NCBI RefSeq assembly: GCF_000725545.1
Contig: NZ_JNZP01000003.1
Span: forward strand, 186,001 to 250,000
Direction of reading: 5' to 3'
DNA from: Streptomyces exfoliatus
Lineage (GTDB): Bacteria > Actinomycetota > Actinomycetes > Streptomycetales > Streptomycetaceae
DNA length: 64,000 nt
Shown here one piece after another: positions 8,225 through 15,613 of this stretch; the stretch's first letter is position 1; every line of letters begins with the position of its first letter. Below the pieces are notes generated by a model that was not told the DNA's origin, searched no databases, and saw nothing but the letters and a program-made list of their open reading frames with translations. Position numbers and translations under genes: made by a program.

Positions 8225-9679
8225 TCACCCCGGCCAGACAACGGCCTGCAGCTCGCTGTACGCCTGCAGCGCGTACGAGCCGACGTCCCGTCCGACCCCG
8301 CTCTTCTTGAATCCGCCGAACGGCGCCTCCATGTTCCGGCCGATCGTGTTCACCCCCACCCCGCCGGCCCGCAGCCGGGCCGCGATCCGGAAGGCACGGG
8401 CCACGTCGCCGGACCACACGTAGTCGATCAGCCCGTAGTCGCTGTCGTTCGCGAGGGCGATCCCCTCCTCCTCGTCGTCGAAGGGGACGACCACGACGAC
8501 CGGACCGAAGATCTCCTCCCGCACCACCCGCATCCCGTTCGTGCAGTCGGCGAGCAGCGTCGGCGCCACGTAGAAGCCCCTCGCCAGGTCCGGGCGCTCG
8601 CCGCCCGCCACGACCCGCGCCCCCTCCTTGCGTCCCAGCTCGACGTACGACTCCACCCGGTCGCGGTGCGCCGCCGAGATCACCGGGCCGACGACCGTGC
8701 CCCGCTCCGCCGGGTCCCCCACCTTCATGAAGGCCAGATGGCCGGTCAGCTTCTCGATCAGCCGCTCGTAGATCCCGCGCTGCGCGAGCACCCGGGTCGG
8801 GGCGGTGCAGATCTGTCCGCTGTAGAAGGCGAACGTCGTCCCGATCCCCATGACCGCGGAGTCCAGGTCCGCGTCGTCGAAGACGAGCGCCGCGCCCTTG
8901 CCGCCCAGCTCCATCAGCTGCCGCTTGAGCGAGCGGCCGCAGACCTCGCCGATCGCCTGCCCGACCGCCGTGGAACCGGTGAACGACACCATGTCGACGT
9001 CCGGGGAGTCCACCGCCGCCTCTCCGACCGCCCGCGCGGAGCCGGTCACCACGTTGACCACCCCCGCCGGGACACCGGCCTCCTCAAGGGCCCGGGTCAT
9101 GGCGTACACGGAGAGCGGGTCCTGCGGGGCCGGCTTCACGAGGACCGTGTTGCCCATGGCGAGCGCCGGGGCGACCTTGCCCGCCGGGTTGGCCCAGGGG
9201 TTGTTGTACGAGGTGATGCAGGTGACGACGCCGACCGGGCGCCGTACCGCCACCGCGCCGAACACCCCGGCCTTGCCCATCGGGCCCGCCTCGTTGATCT
9301 GCGGGGGCAGCGCCTGCTCGACCGGTTCCATCGCCCCGCGCGCGTACCGCCGGAAACGGGCGGCGCCCACCGCTACCTGCATCCCGCGCGCGGTGCCGGT
9401 GGTGGCGCCGGTCTCGGCGCGGGCGAGCAGCGTGTTCGCGTCGGCGTCCCTGGCCATCAGGTCCGCGGCCCGGTCCAGGATCGCCGCCCGCTCCTCCGGC
9501 TTCGTACGGGACCAGGAGCCGAAGGCCTCGCGGGCCGCGGCGGCGGCCTCGTGGACCTGGGCGCGCGAGGCCTCCGGCGCCAGACCGACCACTTCCTCGG
9601 TGGCCGGGTCGACGACGGGGTAGTGGCCGCCGTCGGGCTCGACCCACTCACCGCCGATGAAAAGCCGCTCGGTCCTCAT
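8225..9679 (-). CDS. NAD(P)-dependent aldehyde dehydrogenase
   Basis: A 484-residue member of the aldehyde dehydrogenase superfamily, which oxidises an aldehyde to an acid. The N-terminus FIGGEWVEP, the cofactor block SYNNPWANPAGKVAPALAMG with NTVLVKPAPQDPL, the Rossmann FTGSTAVGQ, the general base Glu in MELGGKGA near residue 257 and the nucleophilic Cys in SGQICTAPTR near residue 290 are all present. Length is typical. Its ATG overlaps the stop of the upstream hydrolase gene by 4 bp (ATGA), so the two are translationally coupled and likely act on one substrate: the hydrolase could release an amine or aldehyde precursor that this enzyme oxidises. Substrate is inference. Confidence 0.93.
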   Translation of the reverse strand: MRTERLFIGGEWVEPDGGHYPVVDPATEEVVGLAPEASRAQVHEAAAAAREAFGSWSRTKPEERAAILDRAADLMARDADANTLLARAETGATTGTARGMQVAVGAARFRRYARGAMEPVEQALPPQINEAGPMGKAGVFGAVAVRRPVGVVTCITSYNNPWANPAGKVAPALAMGNTVLVKPAPQDPLSVYAMTRALEEAGVPAGVVNVVTGSARAVGEAAVDSPDVDMVSFTGSTAVGQAIGEVCGRSLKRQLMELGGKGAALVFDDADLDSAVMGIGTTFAFYSGQICTAPTRVLAQRGIYERLIEKLTGHLAFMKVGDPAERGTVVGPVISAAHRDRVESYVELGRKEGARVVAGGERPDLARGFYVAPTLLADCTNGMRVVREEIFGPVVVVVPFDDEEEGIALANDSDYGLIDYVWSGDVARAFRIAARLRAGGVGVNTIGRNMEAPFGGFKKSGVGRDVGSYALQAYSELQAVVWPG

Positions 9680-11415
9680 CGCGTGCTCACCGTCCTCGTG
9701 TCACGGCCCGAGCGCAGCACGCGCCCGGGGATCGCGCCGGTCACCCGGTCGTCCCGCACGGTCTCGACCCCGTTGACCCGCACCGACACGATCCCGACCG
9801 CCCGCGAGTCCAGGCGCGGGCTGTCCCCCGGCAGGTCGTGCACGAGGGTCGCCGGGCCCGCGTCGATCCGCTCCGGGTCGAAGAGGACCAGGTCGGCGTG
9901 GAAGCCCTCGGTGATCCGGCCGCGTTCGCGGAGCCCGAAGAGCCGGGCCGGGTCGTCGGTCAGCATCTTCACGGCCCGCTCCAGGGGCACCAGCTTCCGG
10001 CCGCGCAGACAGTCGCCGAGGAAGCGGGTCGTGTACGGGGCTCCGCACATCCGGTCCAGGTGGGCGCCCGCGTCGGAGCCGCCGAGCAGGACGTCCTCGT
10101 GGTCCCAGGTCTCGCGGCGCAGCGCCCAGGAGGCCGGGTCGTTGTCGCTGGGCATCGGCCACAGGACCGTCCTGAGGTCGTCGTTGGCGCAGATCTCGAC
10201 GAGGCACTGGAAGGGGTCCTGGCCGCGTTCGGCGGCGATGTCGCCGACGACGCGCCCGGTGAGTCCCTCGTTCTCACGGCTGTACGTGTCGCCGATGACG
10301 TACCGCCCGAAGTGGGCGAGGCGCCGGAAGACCCCGGCCTCCCGGGAGTCGGCGCGCCGCAGCATCCCGGACCTGACCTCCGGGTCGCGGAGCTTCGCGA
10401 TCCGCTCGGGGACGGGGAGGGCGAGGATCTCGCCCCAGCCGGGGATGAGGTTGAGGGCGCAGAACGTGCCGAGCGACATGTTCATCGGGGTGAGGATCGG
10501 CATGGTGAGGGCGACGATCCGGCCGCCGGACTTGCGGGCCCGCTCGGAGGCGGTGAGCTGGCGGGGGACGCGCTCGGGGACGGAGGCGTCGATGGTGAGG
10601 ACGTTCCAGTTCAGGGGCCGCCCGGCGGCGGCGGTCATCTCGACGAACAGCTCGATCTCGTCGTCGGAGAACTGGTCGAGACAGCCGGCGAGGATCGCCT
10701 CGATCTGGGTGCCCTCGTGCTCGCCGACGGCCCGGGAGAGGGCGATCAGCTCGTCGGGGCCCGCGTGCCGGGAGGCGACGGGCGCGCCGTCGCCGTCGGA
10801 GTGGGTGGACGACTGGGTGGTGGAGAGCCCCCAGGCCCCGGCCTCCATGGCCTCCTTGAGCAGGGCGACCATCTGGGCGAGCTGCTCGGGTGTCGGCTGT
10901 CCGCCGACGGCGTCGGCGCCCATCACGTACCGGCGCAGGGCGCAGTGCCCGACCATGAACCCGGCGTTGACGGCGATCCGCCCGTCGAGGGCGTCGAGGT
11001 ACTCGGCGAAGGACGACCAGCTCCAGTCGACGCCCTCCTCCAGGGCCTTCAGGGCCATGCCCTCCACCTTGGACATCATGCGGCGGGTGTAGTCGGCGTC
11101 CTCGGGCCGGTCCGGGTGGAGCGGGGCGAGGGTGAAGCCGCAGTTTCCGCCGGCGACGGTGGTGACGCCGTGGTTCATGGAGGGGGTGGCGTACGGGTCC
11201 CAGAACAGCTGGGCGTCGTAGTGGGTGTGCGGGTCCACGAAGCCGGGGGCGAGGACGAGGCCGGTGGCGTCCTGGGTGGTACGGGCGGGCTCGGTCGTCG
11301 TGCCGGGCTCGGCGACGACCGCGATCCGGCCGTCGCGTATCCCGACGTCGGCGGTGAAGGCGGGGGCGCCGGTGCCGTCCACGACGGTGGCGCCCGTGAT
11401 CAGGTGGTCGAGCAT
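9676..11415 (-). CDS. N-acyl-D-amino-acid deacylase family amidohydrolase
   Basis: A 579-residue metal-dependent hydrolase. LAPGFVDPHTHYDAQLFWDP has the HxH metal site of the first beta strand; GGNCGFTLAP, VGHCALRRYVMG and the C-terminal RGRITEGFHADLVLFDP, the usual urease-like composite sandwich end, complete the pattern of D-aminoacylases and dihydropyrimidinase-like enzymes. Known members release D-amino acids or cleave cyclic amides; the true substrate here is unknown. The ATG at 11415 follows AAAGGGA. It is the first gene of an operon with the overlapping aldehyde dehydrogenase, and the region upstream is the 650-bp repeat block. Confidence 0.88.
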   Translation of the reverse strand: MLDHLITGATVVDGTGAPAFTADVGIRDGRIAVVAEPGTTTEPARTTQDATGLVLAPGFVDPHTHYDAQLFWDPYATPSMNHGVTTVAGGNCGFTLAPLHPDRPEDADYTRRMMSKVEGMALKALEEGVDWSWSSFAEYLDALDGRIAVNAGFMVGHCALRRYVMGADAVGGQPTPEQLAQMVALLKEAMEAGAWGLSTTQSSTHSDGDGAPVASRHAGPDELIALSRAVGEHEGTQIEAILAGCLDQFSDDEIELFVEMTAAAGRPLNWNVLTIDASVPERVPRQLTASERARKSGGRIVALTMPILTPMNMSLGTFCALNLIPGWGEILALPVPERIAKLRDPEVRSGMLRRADSREAGVFRRLAHFGRYVIGDTYSRENEGLTGRVVGDIAAERGQDPFQCLVEICANDDLRTVLWPMPSDNDPASWALRRETWDHEDVLLGGSDAGAHLDRMCGAPYTTRFLGDCLRGRKLVPLERAVKMLTDDPARLFGLRERGRITEGFHADLVLFDPERIDAGPATLVHDLPGDSPRLDSRAVGIVSVRVNGVETVRDDRVTGAIPGRVLRSGRDTRTVSTR

Positions 11416-11634
11416 GACGGTCCCTTTCTGGACGTGGACGCGGGTGTGCCCCGGACCGGGGGCCGCCGCGGGGGGCCTCCGGCCGGGGCGGATACGGGGC
11501 GGCGGTCCGGGAAGACGCCACCCCGCGCTTATCTCGTGGCGGTCGGGGCGGGCCGGCGCCTACCCCTCACCACCACCCCGTTGTGTGCGGTCGCTGCACG
11601 GCGCCGACGCCCACCCAACCGTCGCCCCCGGGTG

Positions 11635-11655
11635 GTGGGCAGCCGTCCCGCCGGG
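11635..11655 (+). repeat. Short dispersed repeat, copy 1
   Basis: Core GTGGGCAGCCGTCCCGCCGG, one of four related copies within 300 bp. It reads in the same direction as copies 2 and 3. Confidence 0.7.
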
Positions 11656-11678
11656 GCGGCGCCCGATCCCGCCCGGTT

Positions 11679-11699
11679 GTGGGCAGCCGTCCCGCCGGG
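11679..11699 (+). repeat. Short dispersed repeat, copy 2
   Basis: Identical 21-bp core to copy 1, 23 bp further on, with GTT ahead of it as in copy 3. Confidence 0.7.
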
Positions 11700-11734
11700 T
11701 CGGCACCCACCCCGCCCTGGCCGTCGCCACCCCC

Positions 11735-11778
11735 GTTGTGGGCAGTCGTTCCGCCGGGGCGGAACGGGTGGGCACAAC
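11735..11778. repeat. Short dispersed repeat, copy 3, as an imperfect palindrome
   Basis: The core (11738-11758, with T for C at two places) is followed by its partial complement so that the unit begins GTTGTG and ends CACAAC, with CGTTCCG/CGGAACG pairing inside. This is the most complete unit and shows the element to be a small hairpin-forming palindrome. Confidence 0.65.
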
Positions 11779-11896
11779 AGGACGGCGGCCCTTGCCGGGC
11801 CTAGGCTTCCGCGCCCTGACCCGTACCCGGGTGCGGCCTGCTGCTGGGTGCGGGTCAAGGCACAAGGGGCGGAGGCGCCGCCAAGGGCGCGGTCCC

Positions 11897-11936
11897 GTGT
11901 GCCCACCCGTCCCGCCCAGCGGGACGACTGCCCACA
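11897..11936. repeat. Short dispersed repeat, copy 4, inverted
   Basis: Reads GTGTGCCCACCCG then, at 11915-11935, the reverse complement of the core with two substitutions, closing with CCCACAC. Same palindromic architecture as copy 3, in opposite orientation. Confidence 0.65.
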
Positions 11937-12065
11937 CGGCGGTGGGATGGGTGCCGGGCGGGGGTGGGGTGCGTCCAGCCCCGGAGGGCGAGTGCACCCG
12001 GCCCCGGGCGCGGGTGGGGTAGCGGCGGCCCGCACGGTGGTGGGATGGCGGGGGCGGCACCCTCG

Positions 12066-13190
12066 TCAGGAACCGGCGCCCTGGCGGAAGCGGGTCGTCC
12101 GGTGGACCGGGTCCGTGTCGATCTCCGGGATCACGTGCTCGCCGATCAGCTTGATCGAGTTCATCGTGTCCTCGTACGAGATCCCGATCGGCAACCCGAA
12201 GGACAGCTGGTCCGCCCCCGCCTGCTCCCACCGCTTGCACTGGGCGAGGACCTCCGAGGGATCGCCGCAGATCATCAGCTCCTCCTGGATGAGGAGTTCG
12301 ATGATCTCGGCGGAGTACTCGGGGAGCAGTTCCGGCCACTCCGGGATGCCCTCGGGCCGCGGGAACGTGTCGTGGTAGCGGAAGAGCAGCGACTGCAGGT
12401 AGTTCAGGCCCCCGCCGACCGCGATCTCCACCGCCTTCTCGTGCGTCTCCGCGCAGATCGCCGTCGACGTCACCATGACGTTGTCGTTGACGAAGTCGCC
12501 GACCGCCTTGGCCTCCTTCACCGCGTTCTTGTAGGACTCGACGACCCACTCCATGTCGGAGACCTTCTGGACGCTGAAGCCGAGGACGCCGAGGCCCATC
12601 TTCCCGGCCATGGCGTACGAGGAGGGGGACCCGGCCGCGTACCACATGGCGGGGTGGGACTTCCCGTACGGCTTGGGGAGGACCTTGCGGGGCGGAAGCG
12701 ACCAGTGCTTGCCCTGGAAGCCGACGTACTCGTCCTGGAGCCACATCTTGGGGAACTCGGCGATCGTCTCCTCCCAGATCTCCCGCGTGTGGTTCATGTC
12801 GGTGATGCCCGGCATGAACCCGAGGATCTCGTGGGTGCCGGCCCCGCGCCCGGAGCCGAACTCGAAGCGCCCGGCGGAGAGGTGGTCGAGCATGGCGACC
12901 TTCTCGGCGACCTTCACCGGGTGGTTCACCGGGGCGAGGGGGTTGAAGATGCCGGAGCCGAGGTGGATCCGGTCGGTGGCGTGGGCGAGGTAGCCGAGGT
13001 AGACGTCGTTCGCGGAGAGGTGCGAGTACTCCTCCAGGAAGTGGTGCTCGGAGGCCCAGGCGTACTTGAAGCCGGATCTGTCCGCCTGGATGACGTACTC
13101 GGTCTCCTCCATGAGGGCCTTGTGCTCGGCTTCGGGATCGGTCTCGGCGCGCTTGCCGACGTATCCCTGTACGAAGATCCCGAATTCCAA
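12066..13190 (-). CDS. LLM class flavin-dependent oxidoreductase (TTG start)
   Basis: A 374-residue bacterial-luciferase-like monooxygenase. It has EFGIFVQGYVGKR, AWASEHHFLEEYSHLS, LGSGIFNPLAPVNHPVKVAEKVAMLDHLSAGRFEFGSGRGAGT (in consecutive blocks) and the RYHDTF insertion of the alkanal monooxygenase-like group. It probably uses FMNH2 or F420H2 to oxidise an organic substrate. The frame is closed by a TGA at 13199-13197, so the TTG at 13190 is the first usable start; GGAGG lies 13 bases away, a wide spacing. Two copies of the CTGACGGNCCGTCAG palindrome (13216-13230 and 13286-13300) lie upstream, the nearer 25 bp from the start, so it is probably TetR-controlled with the other catabolic loci. 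Confidence 0.9.
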   Translation of the reverse strand: MEFGIFVQGYVGKRAETDPEAEHKALMEETEYVIQADRSGFKYAWASEHHFLEEYSHLSANDVYLGYLAHATDRIHLGSGIFNPLAPVNHPVKVAEKVAMLDHLSAGRFEFGSGRGAGTHEILGFMPGITDMNHTREIWEETIAEFPKMWLQDEYVGFQGKHWSLPPRKVLPKPYGKSHPAMWYAAGSPSSYAMAGKMGLGVLGFSVQKVSDMEWVVESYKNAVKEAKAVGDFVNDNVMVTSTAICAETHEKAVEIAVGGGLNYLQSLLFRYHDTFPRPEGIPEWPELLPEYSAEIIELLIQEELMICGDPSEVLAQCKRWEQAGADQLSFGLPIGISYEDTMNSIKLIGEHVIPEIDTDPVHRTTRFRQGAGS

Positions 13191-13215
13191 GGGAGTTCAC
13201 CGTCCTCCACTGTTT

Positions 13216-13230
13216 CTGACGAACCGTCAG
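13216..13230. promoter_or_regulatory. CTGAC-type palindromic operator, site 1
   Basis: CTGACGAACCGTCAG, 25 bp upstream of the luciferase-like gene start at 13190. Member of the nine-site family with consensus CTGACGGNCCGTCAG. Confidence 0.8.
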
Positions 13231-13285
13231 ATCTCTTGATGTGCCCGACTCTCGCACCGCGCGGCAAGAGCGTCAATACCGCTAC

Positions 13286-13300
13286 CTGACGTACCGTCAG
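13286..13300. promoter_or_regulatory. CTGAC-type palindromic operator, site 2
   Basis: CTGACGTACCGTCAG, 55 bp beyond site 1 and overlapping the stop codon of the SDR gene (13297-13299). With site 1 it brackets the promoter of the luciferase-like gene. Confidence 0.8.
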
Positions 13301-14070
13301 AACAGGCTCACTCCCGCGAGCCACCCGCCGTCGACCACGAACGGCTGCCCGGTGACGTACGAGGAGTCGTCCGAGGTCAGGAAGAGCGCGAGGGCCGCCA
13401 CCTCCTCGGGCCGCCCGATCCGGCCGAGCGGGACGAGCGTGCGGTACAGCGCGCCGGTGGCCGCCGGGTCCACTCCCTCCGGGTTGCTCATGGGCGTGTC
13501 GATCGCCCCCGGGCAGACCGCGTTCACCCGGATCCCCTTCGCGGCCAGCTCCAGCGCGGCGACCCGGGTGAGCCCGAGGACGGCGTGCTTGGAGGCCGCG
13601 TAGGCGCCGACCCCGGCCATGCCCGTCAGACCCGTGTACGAGGCGGTGTTGACGATCGTGCCGCCGCCGGCCGCGGCGATCTCGGGCGCGACCGCCTTGA
13701 TGCCGAGGAAGCAGCCGGTCTGGTTGACGGAGACGATCGCCTGGAACTCCTCCAGGGGCGTGGCGAGCAGCTCGTTGAAGCGGAGGATGCCGGCGTTGTT
13801 GACGAGGCCGTCGATCTTCCCGAACCGTTCCGTGGCCGCGGCCACGGCGGCCGCCCAGTCCTCCTCCCTGGTCACGTCCAGGTGGACGTACGCGGCCCGC
13901 CCCTCCCCCAGCTCCTCCCGCAGCTCCTTCGCGAGCGCCTCGCCGGGGCCGTCGAGCACGTCCGCGAGGACGACCCGGGCTCCTTCCCCGGCGAACAGCC
14001 GGGCCTCCTGCTCGCCCTGCCCGCGCGCCGCCCCGGTGATCAGGACGACCCGCCCGTCCAGCTTGCCCAT
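13297..14070 (-). CDS. SDR family NAD(P)-dependent oxidoreductase
   Basis: A 257-residue classical short-chain dehydrogenase/reductase. The cofactor loop is TGAARGQGEQEA (TGxxxGxG), followed by NNAG in GLVNNAGILRFNE, the catalytic Ser in NTASYTGL, and YAASKHA, the YxxxK dyad. The C-terminal SSYVTGQPFVVDGGWLAG is typical. It interconverts a hydroxyl and a ketone; steroid or 3-hydroxyacyl substrates are common for this subgroup. It lies 24 bp behind the LLM gene ending at 14095 on the same strand, with AGGAGTGCGGAC before the ATG, so the two probably form an operon controlled by the operators at 15029-15087. Confidence 0.93.
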   Translation of the reverse strand: MGKLDGRVVLITGAARGQGEQEARLFAGEGARVVLADVLDGPGEALAKELREELGEGRAAYVHLDVTREEDWAAAVAAATERFGKIDGLVNNAGILRFNELLATPLEEFQAIVSVNQTGCFLGIKAVAPEIAAAGGGTIVNTASYTGLTGMAGVGAYAASKHAVLGLTRVAALELAAKGIRVNAVCPGAIDTPMSNPEGVDPAATGALYRTLVPLGRIGRPEEVAALALFLTSDDSSYVTGQPFVVDGGWLAGVSLF

Positions 14071-14094
14071 GTCCGCACTCCTCGGTCGGCATCC

Positions 14095-15012
14095 CTACAG
14101 ATGGGGGGCGACCTCCGACCCGAAGGCCGCCATCTGGTCGACGAGTTCGGTACGGCTCCGGGACCGGAAACGCACCTGGATCTGGTGGACGCCCATCTCC
14201 CCGTACGCGCGCAGGGAGGCGGCGAGCTCCTCGGGCGGGCCGCTCAGGGTGCGGCGGCCCACGTCCCAGCCGGGCGATCCGACGTACAGCGGCTCGACGA
14301 TCGCGCCGACGGTCAGTGGCTCCTCGATCCCGGCCTCGGAGCGGAGCCGGAGCAGCCTGCGGATCTGCTCGGGCAGCTTCTCCCGCGGGTCGCCCTGCGG
14401 CAGCCAGCCGTCCCCCTTCAGCGCGGCCCGCCGGACGGCCGCGGGCGAGGAGCCGCCCACCCAGAGCGGGACCCGCTCCTGTGCGGGCCGGGGCCGCTGC
14501 CCGAGGTCCTTGAAGGCGAACCGTTCACCCACGTGCTCCGGGTACTCCTCGGCCCCGAGGGCGGCCCGCAGCGCGTCGAGGGTCTCGTCGAGCACGGCCC
14601 CGCGCCGCTCGAAGTCGGCGCCGACCGCCTCGAACTCCTCCCGCACGTGCCCGGCGCCGACGCCGAGGACCAGCCGGCCGCCGGAGAGGTGGTCGAGCGT
14701 GGCGTACGCCTTCGCCGTGACGAGCGGGTGCCGCAGCCCGACGACGGCGACGTGCGAGAGGAGCCGGACGCGCTCGGTGGCGGCGGCGAGGAAGGAGAGC
14801 GTGGCGACCGGGTCGTACCAGACGGTGCTCATCGGCCCGGCGAGGCGGCGCGGGATGGCGACGTGGTCGCAGCCGGCGATGTAGTCGAAGCCGTGGGCGT
14901 CGGCGGCCCGCGCGACGGCGAGCAGGTCCACGGGCCCGGCGTCCGCCTCCCAGGGCTCGGCGTAGATCGCGCTCTGGGACTGGACGGGCAGTTGCATCCC
15001 GTAGACGACCAT
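14095..15012 (-). CDS. LLM class F420-dependent oxidoreductase
   Basis: A 305-residue luciferase-like domain protein of the TIGR03619-type group thought to use F420. Blocks seen: MQLPVQSQSAIYAEPWE, HGFDYIAGCDHVAIPR, ERVRLLSHVAVVGLRHPLV, TLDHLSGGRLVLGVGAGHVREEFEAVG (in order), LWVGGSSPAAVRRAAL, and MGVHQIQVRFRSRSRTELVDQM. AGGAGG sits 6 bases ahead of the ATG at 15012. First gene of an operon with the SDR gene. Operator site 3 begins 17 bp upstream of the ATG and site 4 lies 30 bp further, suggesting tight repression. Confidence 0.9.
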   Translation of the reverse strand: MVVYGMQLPVQSQSAIYAEPWEADAGPVDLLAVARAADAHGFDYIAGCDHVAIPRRLAGPMSTVWYDPVATLSFLAAATERVRLLSHVAVVGLRHPLVTAKAYATLDHLSGGRLVLGVGAGHVREEFEAVGADFERRGAVLDETLDALRAALGAEEYPEHVGERFAFKDLGQRPRPAQERVPLWVGGSSPAAVRRAALKGDGWLPQGDPREKLPEQIRRLLRLRSEAGIEEPLTVGAIVEPLYVGSPGWDVGRRTLSGPPEELAASLRAYGEMGVHQIQVRFRSRSRTELVDQMAAFGSEVAPHL

Positions 15013-15028
15013 GGGGAACCTCCTGGAT

Positions 15029-15043
15029 CTGACGCTCCGTCAT
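15029..15043. promoter_or_regulatory. CTGAC-type palindromic operator, site 3
   Basis: CTGACGCTCCGTCAT, directly upstream of the ribosome binding site of the LLM gene at 15012. One mismatch at the last base relative to the consensus palindrome. Confidence 0.75.
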
Positions 15044-15072
15044 CTGCGTGGCGAGCGGCCCCATGCTGGCCT

Positions 15073-15087
15073 CTGACGGTCCATCAG
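15073..15087. promoter_or_regulatory. CTGAC-type palindromic operator, site 4
   Basis: CTGACGGTCCATCAG, 44 bp from site 3 (start to start), in the divergent region between the LLM gene and the VOC gene at 15155. It may also touch the VOC promoter. Confidence 0.7.
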
Positions 15088-15154
15088 GCAAGAGGCGGGC
15101 ATGTGCGGCGTCACGACCCCATCTCCGTGGAGCCGGCTCCGTAGACTCGCGTGC

Positions 15155-15538
15155 ATGGCATGCCGCATCAGTGAGCTCGTCCTCGACTGCGCCGACCCCG
15201 AACGGCTCGCCGCGTTCTGGAGCGAGGTGCTCGGATACGTCGAGATCGAACGCGAGGAGGACGGAAGCATCGCGATCGGGCCGCCCGACGCCGGCTTCGG
15301 GGGCCCGCAGCCCACCCTCGTCCTCAGCCCCAGCACCGCACCCCGGACCGGGAAGCTCCCGCTCCACCTCGACGTCAGCGCCACCGACCGCGACCAGGAC
15401 GCCGAGCTGGAACGCCTGCTCGCCCTCGGCGCCGTACCGGCCGACGTCGGCCAGACCGGCACGGAGAGCTGGCACGTCCTGGCGGACCCGGGGGGCAACG
15501 AGTTCTGCCTCCTGCGCGCCCGCGTCCAGCCGGCCTGA
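15155..15538 (+). CDS. VOC family (glyoxalase-like) protein
   Basis: A 127-residue single VOC fold protein. It begins MACRISELVLDCADPERLAAFWSEVLGY, the first beta-alpha-beta repeat of the glyoxalase/bleomycin resistance/dioxygenase superfamily, and ends WHVLADPGGNEFCLLRA, with the usual Glu metal ligand position in GGNEFCL. The ATG at 15155 is chosen because homology begins there; frames upstream add unrelated residues. Possibly divergently expressed with the LLM gene. Function unknown; the family covers isomerases, dioxygenases and antibiotic-binding proteins. Confidence 0.85.
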   Translation: MACRISELVLDCADPERLAAFWSEVLGYVEIEREEDGSIAIGPPDAGFGGPQPTLVLSPSTAPRTGKLPLHLDVSATDRDQDAELERLLALGAVPADVGQTGTESWHVLADPGGNEFCLLRARVQPA

Positions 15539-15596
15539 CGCACACGCCGGACACGCACACCTGACAGACCGACACGCACGCCTGACGCACACGCCG
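15533..15596. repeat. 17-bp direct repeat between convergent genes
   Basis: GCCTGACGCACACGCCG occurs at 15533-15549 and again at 15580-15596, with CACGCAC-rich sequence between. It fills the space between the VOC stop (15538) and the amidohydrolase stop (15614). It may be a local duplication; no clear terminator is seen here. Confidence 0.55.
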
Positions 15597-15613
15597 AGGG
15601 CGGGCGCCCCCGG

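Larger units (their letters stand above)
11416..12065. other. Gene-free block with short dispersed repeats
   Basis: These 650 bp lie between the start of the hydrolase gene (11415) and the stop of the luciferase-like gene (12066), both on the minus strand. I see no credible coding sequence: open frames exist only because of the extreme GC content and have Pro/Arg-rich low-complexity products. The block holds four copies of a 20-21 bp repeat (separate entries), several short GC-rich inverted repeats and the promoter of the hydrolase operon near 11416-11530. Confidence 0.75.

Noticed and set aside
11400..11420. A half copy of the CTGAC operator (ATGACGGTCCC) at the hydrolase start
   Set aside because: Only one half matches and the other half is unrelated; it is explained by the start codon and the ribosome binding site of the hydrolase gene.
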